In this document: in pieces, positions 1-6,409 of the stretch
Layout of the letters: every line of letters starts with the position of its first letter
Position numbering within the stretch: position 1 is the first letter of the stretch
Assembly (NCBI GenBank): GCA_014379815.1
Contig: JACMLA010000613.1
Location: 1-7,326 of the forward strand
Length of the DNA stretch: 7,326 bases
Origin: Bryobacteraceae bacterium
GTDB taxonomy: Bacteria; Acidobacteriota; Terriglobia; Bryobacterales; Bryobacteraceae
Direction: 5' to 3'
Made by a program: the position numbers and the translations under genes
The notes under the pieces: model-generated
What the model was told of the DNA's origin: nothing
What the model saw: the letters and a program-made list of their open reading frames with translations, nothing else
Database searches by the model: none

Positions 1-303
1 AATGACTTGCGTGCTATGGCGATCGCGGGCCTGACAGCACTTCGCTCTGCGGACGATTCGGAAGATATCTACATTCCCGACTCGCGCGATCCTCAGCTGA
101 GCTTCCGGGTTGCGTGGTTTATCACAGATCTGGTGTTGCGCCAGACTCTTCTTGGTTTGCGATCGGAAGCGGAACGGCTGCGTCAGTTAAACGCCTTCCT
201 ACCTGAATACATCGCCCGGGTCCGACGGACGAATCACGTCAAGAAAGTCGCGCCTCGCAATGGGCACGGAATGATCAAGCTCGGAGACAGCCACGCAGGA
301 TGA
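1..303 (+). CDS. C-terminal part of an unrecognised protein (5' end outside window)
   Basis: The frame is open from base 1 to a TGA at 301-303, giving about 100 residues of a protein whose start lies outside the window. I do not recognise the family. The visible part begins NDLRAMAIAGLTALRSADDS, then an acidic stretch with YIPDSRDP, then a hydrophobic, probably helical segment (VAWFITDLVLRQTLLGL). A charged helix follows (SEAERLRQLNAFLPEYIARVRR), then a basic Gly-containing tail. There is no signal peptide or catalytic motif in this fragment. The stop overlaps the start of the HAD hydrolase gene by ATGA, so the two are very likely co-transcribed and translationally coupled, which hints at a shared pathway. 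A TTG at 7 or ATG at 16 could be read as a start, but the frame continues upstream and the tight coupling favours a longer gene. That it is a real coding region is fairly secure; its function is unknown. Confidence 0.7.
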   Translation, partial: NDLRAMAIAGLTALRSADDSEDIYIPDSRDPQLSFRVAWFITDLVLRQTLLGLRSEAERLRQLNAFLPEYIARVRRTNHVKKVAPRNGHGMIKLGDSHAG

Positions 304-986
304 CGAGACAGAACCTGATCATCGATGCGGACGACACACTCTGGGAAAACAATATCTACTTCGAACAGGCCTTCGACGATTTCGTATCGTTCCTGAACCA
401 TTCGAGCCTGACGCCGCCGGAGATTCGCAGCATCCTTGATGAGATTGAGCTGGCGAACATTAAAGTCAATGGCTATGGTGCCGCGAACTTCGGTCGGAAC
501 ATGCAGGCCTGTTACCAGCATCTGGCGGAGCGCGACATTCTGCCGGAGGATCTGGAACAGATCACAATGCTGGCAGAACGAATCATGGAACAGCCGGTGG
601 AGATCATCGAGGGCGTTCCGGAAACGCTCGAGTATCTGGCTAGCCGGCATGACTTAACGCTCTTTACCAAAGGTCATCCCGAGGAACAGAAGCTGAAGAT
701 CGATCGTTCTGGGCTTGGCATCTGGTTTGGACATACCGCCATCGTTCGGGAGAAGAACCTCGAAGCCTACTCATTGCTGGTTGCCGAGAGAGGTCTGGAT
801 CCGGGGCTGAGCTGGATGATTGGCAACTCTCCAAAGTCCGATATCAACCCAGCGCTCCACGCGGGCCTGAATGCGGTCTACGTTCCCCATGACCGGACGT
901 GGCATCTGGAAAAAACAGATCTGGCCCGGGGTCCCGGCAGACTGTTGCAGGTGGCGCGATTCCAGGAACTTCGCGACTGGTTCTAA
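300..986 (+). CDS. HAD-superfamily hydrolase (putative phosphatase)
   Basis: This is a complete 228-residue protein of the haloacid dehalogenase superfamily, most likely a soluble cytoplasmic phosphatase acting on a small phosphorylated metabolite. Motif I is DADDT at residues 9-13, with D9 the expected nucleophile and D11 the acid/base. Motif II is T123 in LFTKG. Motif III is probably K152 in REKNLEAYS (K131 or K133 are less likely by spacing). Motif IV is GNSPKSD at 175-181, with D181 as the Mg2+ ligand. The helical stretch between residues 15 and about 110 fits a C1 cap domain, which would set substrate choice. The length is normal for the family. The ATG at 300 sits directly before motif I and overlaps the stop of the upstream gene (ATGA). 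There is no good Shine-Dalgarno sequence, so translation probably depends on coupling. The gene ends three bases from the end of the convergent nuoN. The substrate cannot be read from the sequence; phosphoglycolate, nucleotide or sugar phosphates are all possible. Confidence 0.93.
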   Translation: MTRQNLIIDADDTLWENNIYFEQAFDDFVSFLNHSSLTPPEIRSILDEIELANIKVNGYGAANFGRNMQACYQHLAERDILPEDLEQITMLAERIMEQPVEIIEGVPETLEYLASRHDLTLFTKGHPEEQKLKIDRSGLGIWFGHTAIVREKNLEAYSLLVAERGLDPGLSWMIGNSPKSDINPALHAGLNAVYVPHDRTWHLEKTDLARGPGRLLQVARFQELRDWF

Positions 987-1003
987 GTTCTACTTGACGA
1001 AGT
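966..1003. other. Overlapping short inverted repeats at convergent gene ends
   Basis: The tail-to-tail junction of the HAD gene and nuoN has only three spacer bases (987-989). Two perfect 6-bp inverted repeats overlap here: GAACTT (966-971) with AAGTTC (985-990), and ACTTCG (968-973) with CGAAGT (998-1003). They cannot form together. Neither is GC-rich or followed by a T run on either strand, so I do not call a Rho-independent terminator. A weak bidirectional structure remains possible. Confidence 0.2.
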
Positions 1004-2459
1004 GCGCGGAGCGGCCGGCGAAGTCGAGCACAAAACCGGGGAAGATTCCGAGTACTACGGTTCCCACAGCGGAAGCCCACAGGGCAGCTGAAGTACCGGC
1101 GGACATTGGCTGAAGCGTATCCGTGCTTTCGCCCGGCTCGTTCATGTACATGACCACAATCAGGCGCAGGTAGTAGAACGCTGCGACGGCGCTGTTCAGG
1201 AGGCCAAGAATCGTCAGCCAGACAAGGTTCGCGTCGAGGGCGGCCTTGAAGACATAGAATTTCCCGAAGAAGCCACCCGTCAGAGGCACGCCAATCAGGG
1301 ACAGCAGGAAGACGGTCATCAGGCCAGCGACCAGAGGCTGGCGGTAACCGAGTCCAGCCATGTCGTCTATGCGGAGAAACTGCTCGCCTCGACGAGCGAC
1401 GTGCGTGATCACCGCGAACGCACCCAGGTTCATGAAGGCGTAGGAGGCGAGATAGAACATGGCAGCCTGCACGCCGACATCATTGTGGGCCGTGATGGAA
1501 ACCAGAACGTAGCCAGCGTGCGCGATCGAGCTGTAGGCAAGCAGCCGTTTGACGTTGCTTTGCGCCAGCGCAGCGAAGTTACCCACGATCATAGTCAGCA
1601 GCGCGCACACCCAGAAGACAGGTTCCCAGCGCACCGACACGGATTCGAAAGCGGTCATGAAGACGCGAATCAGAATTGCGAAGGCCGCGGCTTTGGGTCC
1701 GGCGGACATGAATGCAGCCACCGGGGCCGGCGCACCCTGATAGACATCAGGCGCCCAGACTTGAAACGGGGCAACCGAAATTTTGAAGGCGAAGCCGACA
1801 AACATCAACGCCGCGGAGGTGCCCACAAGTGCAACAGAAACGCTGGCGCTGGGGGCGCTGAGTGCGGCGCGGATTTCCAGCAGGTTGGTCGATCCGGTGA
1901 TGCCGTAGATCCACGCAATTCCGTATAGAAAAAATGCCGTGGCGAACGACCCAAGAAGGAAGTACTTCAGCGCGGATTCATTGTTGCGCTTGTCGTCGCG
2001 AAGGTAGCCGCACAGGATGTAGGTGGCAATCGAGGAGATTTCCAGACCGATGAAAATCATCATCAGCTCGTTCGCAGCAGCCATGATGCACTGGCCAACG
2101 AGGGAGAAAATCAGCAGTCCCCAGTATTCGCCGGTATGAGCTCGTTCGCGGCTCAGATAGGGACCGGACGACAAAAAGGCGAGCAGGCCGACGACGAGCA
2201 CGAGCACACGGAAGAATGTCGCAAAGCCGTCCACAACAATCATGCCGTGAAAGGCAGTACCAGGATTGCTGAACGAGATGAAACTGGCACCGATGGCGGC
2301 TACGATCGAAATCAGTGTGACTGCAGGAATCAGGCTCGAATCTTCGTTCTCATTCCGCATGCCTTCCAGCAGCATGATCAGCACGCCCGCGAGAGTCAGA
2401 ATAAGTTCAGGCAGGATCCGCAGATACTCGGCGGTGGAAGGTATGAAGTTAGCGGGCAC
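990..2459 (-). CDS. nuoN: NADH-quinone oxidoreductase subunit N (NuoN)
   Basis: NuoN is one of three antiporter-like membrane subunits of complex I and translocates protons across the cytoplasmic membrane. From the GTG at 2459 the protein has 489 residues, close to the usual ~485. It is almost wholly hydrophobic, consistent with about 14 membrane helices. Family landmarks are visible: the TM5 glutamate E140 (FIGLEISSIATYIL), K165 in ESALKYFLLG, the central TM7 lysine K226 in AFKISVAPFQVWAPDVYQG, K256 in AGPKAAAF, and the distal K400 in GGFFGKFYVF. The reading frame also contains an upstream ATG at 2486 that would add nine residues (MRNWQRSWP), but no ribosome binding site precedes it. The GTG has AAAGGAG seven bases upstream and gives the N-terminus MPANFIPSTAEYLRILPELI, so I chose it. 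The gene overlaps the end of nuoM by 11 bp and is the last gene of the cluster; its stop TAG (992-990) faces the HAD gene. Confidence 0.96.
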   Translation of the reverse strand: MPANFIPSTAEYLRILPELILTLAGVLIMLLEGMRNENEDSSLIPAVTLISIVAAIGASFISFSNPGTAFHGMIVVDGFATFFRVLVLVVGLLAFLSSGPYLSRERAHTGEYWGLLIFSLVGQCIMAAANELMMIFIGLEISSIATYILCGYLRDDKRNNESALKYFLLGSFATAFFLYGIAWIYGITGSTNLLEIRAALSAPSASVSVALVGTSAALMFVGFAFKISVAPFQVWAPDVYQGAPAPVAAFMSAGPKAAAFAILIRVFMTAFESVSVRWEPVFWVCALLTMIVGNFAALAQSNVKRLLAYSSIAHAGYVLVSITAHNDVGVQAAMFYLASYAFMNLGAFAVITHVARRGEQFLRIDDMAGLGYRQPLVAGLMTVFLLSLIGVPLTGGFFGKFYVFKAALDANLVWLTILGLLNSAVAAFYYLRLIVVMYMNEPGESTDTLQPMSAGTSAALWASAVGTVVLGIFPGFVLDFAGRSAHFVK

Positions 2460-4146
2460 GGGCCAGCTCCTTTGCCAATTCCTCATCGGCGGTTTGGGTG
2501 GCCTTCACGCGCTGCTCCTGAGAGCCTTTGGTGTGTGTCAGAGCCTCTGCGTTGGAAGCGCTGATGGATGGCAGGAACAATTGGGCAGCGACTCCCATGA
2601 TCACCATGAGGGCAAGCATCGGAAGCAGAGCCGCCCACTCGCGTGCGTTCAGGTCCGGCATGTGGAAACCGGCGTGTGCGTCAGCGTGCGCGACCGTGTG
2701 ATCGGCAGCATGTCCATGTGAGCCGTGTGCAGGGGCTCCGTGTCCATGAGTATCGTCAGGGGCTCCATGTGCAGGCGCGCCATGTGAAGGCGCGCCGTGT
2801 CCATGCCCACCGGCCGTCTCAGCCATACCGGGGGCGCGTCCGAGGAAGACACGCTGGTACATCCACAACATGTAACAAGCCGACAGGATTACCCCGATGG
2901 CCGCGAACACGGCGTAGTTAAAGTTGGCAATGGCTGCGCCCTGCAGCACCAGATACTCTCCTACGAAATTGCTCAGGGTTGGCAGACCGATGCTGGCGAA
3001 TGTCGTTACCAGGAACACCGTCGCAAGCCAGGGAGCGGGAGTCGCCACGCCGCCGTAGTCCCGGATATCGAGAGAGTGACGACGTTCGTACAGCATGCCG
3101 ACCAGCATGAACAGGGCTCCGGTGGAGATGCCGTGGGCGATCATGATGTACACCGCACCGTCGAGGCCGTACTGCGTGAAGGAAAACAAGCCGACCACCA
3201 CGAACCCAAGATGGCTGACCGATGAGTAGGCGACCAGCTTCTTGATGTTGGGCTGAACGAGAGCTACCAATGCTCCATAGATGATCCCGATAATGCCAAG
3301 CGCGACGATCCAGGGAGCGTTCTCACGGGCAGCATCGGGAAACAGCGGAATGGCAAATCGCAGCAGACCGTAGGTTCCCATCTTCAGCATCACGGAGGCC
3401 AGCATCACCGAGCCGGGGGTAGGCGCTTCTACGTGCGCATCGGGCAACCAGGTGTGCAGAGGGAAGATTGGAACCTTGATGGCGAATGCGAGGAAGAACG
3501 CAAGGAACAGCAACGTCGATTCCAGATGCGTGAACGTCAGACGACCGCTGCCCATCAGTTCCAGCAGCGCGGCATAGTCGAACGTTCCGGTCTTGTTATA
3601 GAGATAGATGATGCCACCGAGCATCAGCACTGAGCCAGCCATCGTATAAACGAACAGCTTGACAGCGGCGTAAATTCGGCGGTCATGGCCCCAGATGCCG
3701 ACCATCAGATACATCGGTACCAGCACCACTTCCCAGAACACGTAGAACAGGAACAGGTCAAGCGCGGCGAAAACTCCGATCAGGCCGAACTCAAGAACCA
3801 GGAGTACGGCGTAAAACTCTTTCTGCCTGCGATCGATGTAATCCCACGAGATCAGGATGGCGATGGGGGTCAGCAGTGTGGACAGCAGAACCAGCCAGAG
3901 ACTGACACCATCAAGTCCAACGTGGTAGCGGATGTTGGGATATGAGATCCACTGCACGTCTGTCACGTGCGACATCTGTGCGGGAGCGTTCATCACCTGC
4001 GGAATCAGCAACAGGGAAGCACCAAAGATGATCAGCGAGAGGACAAAAGCGAGCTTGCGAATGAGGTCGAAGTTGTCCTTCGGCAGGAACAGGATCAGAA
4101 AGAATCCGATCGCGGGGAGAGCGAGCACCAGATCGAAGAGGTTCAT
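2449..4146 (-). CDS. nuoM: NADH-quinone oxidoreductase subunit M (NuoM) with His-rich loop
   Basis: NuoM is the middle antiporter-like proton-pumping subunit of the complex I membrane arm. The start is the ATG at 4146, which overlaps the nuoL stop (ATGA) and gives MNLFDLVLALPAIGFFLILF. The frame is open for 60 more codons upstream, but that translation is basic and hydrophilic and lies over nuoL. Key residues are present: E139 in FYVFWEVVLVP (TM5), K224 in AFAIKVPIFPLHTWLPDAH (TM7), K255 in SVMLKMGTYGLLRF (TM8) and E397 in SNFVGEYLVL (TM12). The protein has 565 residues against about 509 in E. coli. The excess lies in a Gly/Ala/Pro/His loop at about 438-497, between the helix ending QRVFLGR and the last helix (WAALLPMLALMVIMGVAAQL), and in a charged tail of about 35 residues after it. 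The identity is not in doubt; the role of the loop is unknown. Confidence 0.97.
   Translation of the reverse strand: MNLFDLVLALPAIGFFLILFLPKDNFDLIRKLAFVLSLIIFGASLLLIPQVMNAPAQMSHVTDVQWISYPNIRYHVGLDGVSLWLVLLSTLLTPIAILISWDYIDRRQKEFYAVLLVLEFGLIGVFAALDLFLFYVFWEVVLVPMYLMVGIWGHDRRIYAAVKLFVYTMAGSVLMLGGIIYLYNKTGTFDYAALLELMGSGRLTFTHLESTLLFLAFFLAFAIKVPIFPLHTWLPDAHVEAPTPGSVMLASVMLKMGTYGLLRFAIPLFPDAARENAPWIVALGIIGIIYGALVALVQPNIKKLVAYSSVSHLGFVVVGLFSFTQYGLDGAVYIMIAHGISTGALFMLVGMLYERRHSLDIRDYGGVATPAPWLATVFLVTTFASIGLPTLSNFVGEYLVLQGAAIANFNYAVFAAIGVILSACYMLWMYQRVFLGRAPGMAETAGGHGHGAPSHGAPAHGAPDDTHGHGAPAHGSHGHAADHTVAHADAHAGFHMPDLNAREWAALLPMLALMVIMGVAAQLFLPSISASNAEALTHTKGSQEQRVKATQTADEELAKELARAR
2467..2473 (-). 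promoter_or_regulatory. Strong Shine-Dalgarno sequence for nuoN
   Basis: On the minus strand, AAAGGAG runs from 2473 to 2467, inside the last codons of nuoM. Seven bases (CTGGCCC) separate it from the GTG at 2459-2457. This is near-ideal spacing and decides the nuoN start against the upstream ATG at 2486. The other cluster junctions in the window (nuoJ, nuoK, nuoL, nuoM) show no comparable site, so nuoN may initiate more independently than its neighbours. Confidence 0.8.
2662..2805 (-). repeat. His-rich degenerate repeat region inside nuoM
   Basis: Residues 448-495 of NuoM contain 13 histidines among Gly, Ala, Pro and a few Asp. The unit HGAP occurs four times (residues 450-453, 455-458, 460-463 and 469-472), with HGHG and HADAHAGFH around it. 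At DNA level, units of about 15 bp repeat over 2731-2799, and the 8-bp palindrome GGCGCGCC occurs twice, 15 bp apart (2774-2781 and 2789-2796). This pattern fits tandem duplication by slippage. His-rich loops often bind Zn, Ni or Cu, but metal binding here is inference. From the usual topology of these subunits I expect the loop on the cytoplasmic side. Confidence 0.85.
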
Positions 4147-6074
4147 CGTGCCCCCCCGATCAGGCTCATTGCTGCGATGATCACCACGGAGCCGACGACC
4201 ACCCAGGCCGCGTAGCTGCGAATGTATCCCGATTGCAGAGTCTTCAATCCGCCGCCGATGTTGCGCGCTCTTGCTGCCAGACCGTTTACCGCTCCATCGA
4301 TGATGTTTGCGTCCACTCCGCGCCACAGCACGTTGCGTGATCCCTGAATGACGGGCTCAATGACAGACGAGTTGTAAGCTTCGTCCACATAATATTTGTT
4401 AGAAAGCCAGCGATAGGGGACGCCTAAGGTGCTCCTGAGAGACTCGGGGATTCGGGGGTTGACAACGTAGAACAGGAACGCCAGTGCGATGCCGATCAAG
4501 CCGGCTGCTGTAGCGATATAGCCGAGAGTGTGATCAACGTGCTCGGCCCCTTGTGTAGCATGTTCTGCGCCTTGCGCTGCCGCATGTCCAGACGTCGCGT
4601 GTGCCCCCACCTGATTCGCAGTTTCGAAGACAGGTGTGAGGTACTCACCGATATTGATAAAGCCACCGCCCAGCGAGAGCAAGGCCAGAACCATCAGAGG
4701 TCCAGTCATCACCAGAGGCGATTCATGCGGGTGTTGATTGCCTCTGTACTTGCCGAAGAACGCGAGGAAGATGGATCGGAACACGTAGAACGCTGTCATG
4801 CCTGCGGTGACGACTCCAATCCAGTAGAGAACAGGGGACCGGGCGTGCGCCGCTTCGAGAATCGCATCCTTACTGAAGTAGCCTGATGTAAACGGAAAGC
4901 CGGAGATGGCCAGGGCTGCGCAGAACAGCGTCGCGAAGGTGATCGGTGTCTGGCCGCGAAGGCCGCCCATTTGCCGCAGATCCTGCTCGCCGGACAGCGC
5001 GTGAATCACAGAACCGGCGCCGAGGAACAGCAGCGCTTTGAAGAATGCGTGTGTGACCACGTGCCAGATGCCGAAGCCGAAAGCTCCGACGCCACAGCCG
5101 AGGAACATGTAACCCAGCTGCGAGACTGTGGAGTACGCGTAGACCTTCTTGATGTCGTTCTGGACCAGGCCGATCGTCGCGGCCATCACTGCTGTCGCAA
5201 GACCTACAACGGCGACCGTATCCATGGTGATCGGAGAGTGGGTGAACAACACGGCGGACCGGGAAATCATGTACACGCCTGCGGTGACCATCGTGGCAGC
5301 GTGGATCAGCGCGGACACCGGTGTTGGGCCCGCCATTGCATCCGGGAGCCATACATATAAAGGAATCTGCGCGGACTTGCCTGTCGCACCGAGGAACAGC
5401 AGCAGACAGATCGCGGTAAAGATCCCGGCACCCTGATCCACCGGCATCCCGGCGGCTTTGGCGAAAACCTGCGTGAAGTCGAGCGAGCCGAAAGTGATAA
5501 AGACCAGCAGAACGCCGAGCATGTAGCCGAAGTCCCCGATACGATTCACGATGAAAGCTTTGTTCCCGGCGTCACTGGCGAACTTCTCAAGGAAATAGAA
5601 CCCGATCAGCAGATAACTGCAGAGTCCGACACCTTCCCACCCCACGAACATGACCAGGTAGTTTGCGGCCAGAACCAGAATCAGCATGAAGAACATGAAC
5701 AGATTCAGGTATGTGAAAAACCGGTAGTATCCGCCATCATGGGACATGTAGCTGGTGGCGTAGATGTGGATCAGCAGACCCACGCCGGTAACGACCATCA
5801 GCATGACCGCGGTCAACCGGTCGACCATCAGATCGAAACCGATATTCAGGTTGCCGCTTTGGATCCATGGAAAGTAGCGCTCAATGTGTGGTTCATTCAG
5901 CCCTCCGGAAAAGGCCCCAAGGGAAGACAGCACAAGCAGAACCGTAGCAAAAGACGCAGCTACTGACCCGATGGCAATCAGATTCACAAGCGGCTTCCCA
6001 AAGCGTCGCCCCAGAAATCCATTCAGAGCTGCGCCGATGAGAGGGAATGTCGGGATAAGCCAGAGTGGTGGCAT
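4143..6074 (-). CDS. nuoL: NADH-quinone oxidoreductase subunit L (NuoL)
   Basis: NuoL is the distal antiporter-like proton-pumping subunit of complex I. In the family it sends a long lateral helix (HL) along NuoM and NuoN. The product is 643 residues, slightly longer than the usual ~613. Proton-path residues are visible: E147 in FVGWEGVG (TM5), D181 in NRIGDFGYM, K233 in GKSAQIPLYVWLPDAM (TM7), H258 in LIHAATMVTAG (TM8), K346 in HAFFKALLFLG, and K402/D403 in GYFSKDAIL (TM12). The C-terminal part NKYYVDEAYNSSVIEPVIQG through about 605 matches the HL region, followed by a final helix at about 618-638 (SYAAWVVVGSVVIIAAMSLI). A small His-rich loop lies at about 487-516. The ATG at 6074 follows the nuoK stop by two bases with no Shine-Dalgarno sequence, so it probably relies on coupling. 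The stop overlaps the nuoM start by ATGA. Confidence 0.97.
   Translation of the reverse strand: MPPLWLIPTFPLIGAALNGFLGRRFGKPLVNLIAIGSVAASFATVLLVLSSLGAFSGGLNEPHIERYFPWIQSGNLNIGFDLMVDRLTAVMLMVVTGVGLLIHIYATSYMSHDGGYYRFFTYLNLFMFFMLILVLAANYLVMFVGWEGVGLCSYLLIGFYFLEKFASDAGNKAFIVNRIGDFGYMLGVLLVFITFGSLDFTQVFAKAAGMPVDQGAGIFTAICLLLFLGATGKSAQIPLYVWLPDAMAGPTPVSALIHAATMVTAGVYMISRSAVLFTHSPITMDTVAVVGLATAVMAATIGLVQNDIKKVYAYSTVSQLGYMFLGCGVGAFGFGIWHVVTHAFFKALLFLGAGSVIHALSGEQDLRQMGGLRGQTPITFATLFCAALAISGFPFTSGYFSKDAILEAAHARSPVLYWIGVVTAGMTAFYVFRSIFLAFFGKYRGNQHPHESPLVMTGPLMVLALLSLGGGFINIGEYLTPVFETANQVGAHATSGHAAAQGAEHATQGAEHVDHTLGYIATAAGLIGIALAFLFYVVNPRIPESLRSTLGVPYRWLSNKYYVDEAYNSSVIEPVIQGSRNVLWRGVDANIIDGAVNGLAARARNIGGGLKTLQSGYIRSYAAWVVVGSVVIIAAMSLIGGAR
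4151..4157 (-). other. Seven-G homopolymer at the nuoL/nuoM junction
   Basis: The minus strand carries GGGGGGG from 4157 to 4151, in the last codons of nuoL (ATC GGG GGG GCA CGA TGA), four bases before the nuoM ATG at 4146. The run may act as a loose Shine-Dalgarno substitute for nuoM. It is also a mutational and ribosomal slip point: a -1 shift puts the ribosome in the nuoM frame (GGC ACG ATG AAC) and bypasses the nuoL stop. Confidence 0.5.
4533..4574 (-). repeat. Imperfect 21-bp tandem repeat in nuoL (QGAEH units)
   Basis: Residues 501-507 (QGAEHAT) and 508-514 (QGAEHVD) of NuoL are a tandem duplication of seven codons, with partly diverged DNA. They sit in a His- and Ala-rich loop (histidines at 492, 497, 505, 512 and 515) just before the helix that precedes the lateral helix. 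The loop is a smaller counterpart of the His-rich insert in NuoM. Confidence 0.65.
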
Positions 6075-6076
6075 GA

Positions 6077-6403
6077 CTAGTTTTTGAGCGTGTCGACTTC
6101 GTCGACGTGCAGGGTGTTGCGATTCTTGAAAACCGTGAGTATGATGCCCAGCCCGACGGCGGCTTCCGCGGCGGCGACGACCATGACAAAGAAGGAGTAG
6201 ATATGTCCATCTACCTGTTTGAACTGATAGGCGAATGCAACAAACGTCAGGTTTACCGCATTCAACATCAGTTCAATTGACATGAAGATCGTGATGATGT
6301 TCTTGCGAAACAGGAACCCGGCTACGCCAAGTGCGAAGAGAATGGCGGAAAGCAACAGGTACCAGGACAGGGGAGTAGCTGCGGGCAGCTCCGGAACCGG
6401 CAT
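6077..6403 (-). CDS. nuoK: NADH-quinone oxidoreductase subunit K (NuoK)
   Basis: NuoK is a small membrane subunit (homologue of mitochondrial ND4L) linking the quinone-site end of complex I to the antiporter-like subunits. The product has 108 residues, against about 100 in E. coli, with a short Pro-rich N-terminal extension (MPVPELPAATP). Three membrane helices are clear, at about 13-32, 36-60 and 69-92. The two buried glutamates essential for proton transfer in the family are both present: E44 in FMSIELMLNAVNL and E80 in VVAAAEAAVGLGI, matching E36 and E72 of E. coli. A soluble tail NRNTLHVDEVDTLKN ends the protein. The ATG follows the nuoJ stop by six bases (AGCTTC), and the TAG is two bases before the nuoL ATG. 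The start is chosen because it is the only good one before the first helix. Confidence 0.97.
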   Translation of the reverse strand: MPVPELPAATPLSWYLLLSAILFALGVAGFLFRKNIITIFMSIELMLNAVNLTFVAFAYQFKQVDGHIYSFFVMVVAAAEAAVGLGIILTVFKNRNTLHVDEVDTLKN

Positions 6404-6409
6404 GAAGCT

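Noticed and set aside
234..650. 138-codon minus-strand frame opposite the HAD gene
   Set aside because: It is antisense to HAD motifs that are clearly conserved on the plus strand and has no recognisable domain.
960..1010. Rho-independent terminator at the convergent junction
   Set aside because: The inverted repeats are only 6 bp, are not GC-rich, have long loops (13 and 24 nt) and lack a T run on either strand.
1401..1928. A 175-codon plus-strand open frame inside nuoN
   Set aside because: It lies wholly antisense to nuoN, its translation is polar and rich in Arg, His, Glu and Gly with no recognisable domain, and the minus-strand frame is an unmistakable NuoN.
2136..2721. Plus-strand open frames of 142 and 151 codons across the nuoM/nuoN junction
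   Set aside because: Both are antisense shadows of conserved NuoN and NuoM coding sequence, with low-complexity translations and no ribosome binding sites considered convincing.
2649..2815. Repeat block considered as a possible CRISPR-like array or protein-binding iteron
   Set aside because: Units are about 15 bp, imperfect, contiguous and in frame within nuoM. They encode HGAP units, so a coding repeat explains them.
2649..2852. Minus-strand frame with Met/His/Leu repeats (LHMARLHMEPL)
   Set aside because: It is an alternate-frame reading of the His-rich repeat in nuoM. The repetition comes from the DNA repeat, not from a separate gene.
4147..4326. 60-codon upstream extension of the nuoM frame
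   Set aside because: The extension translates to a basic hydrophilic sequence lying over the conserved end of nuoL. The ATG at 4146 gives the expected hydrophobic NuoM N-terminus and an ATGA overlap.
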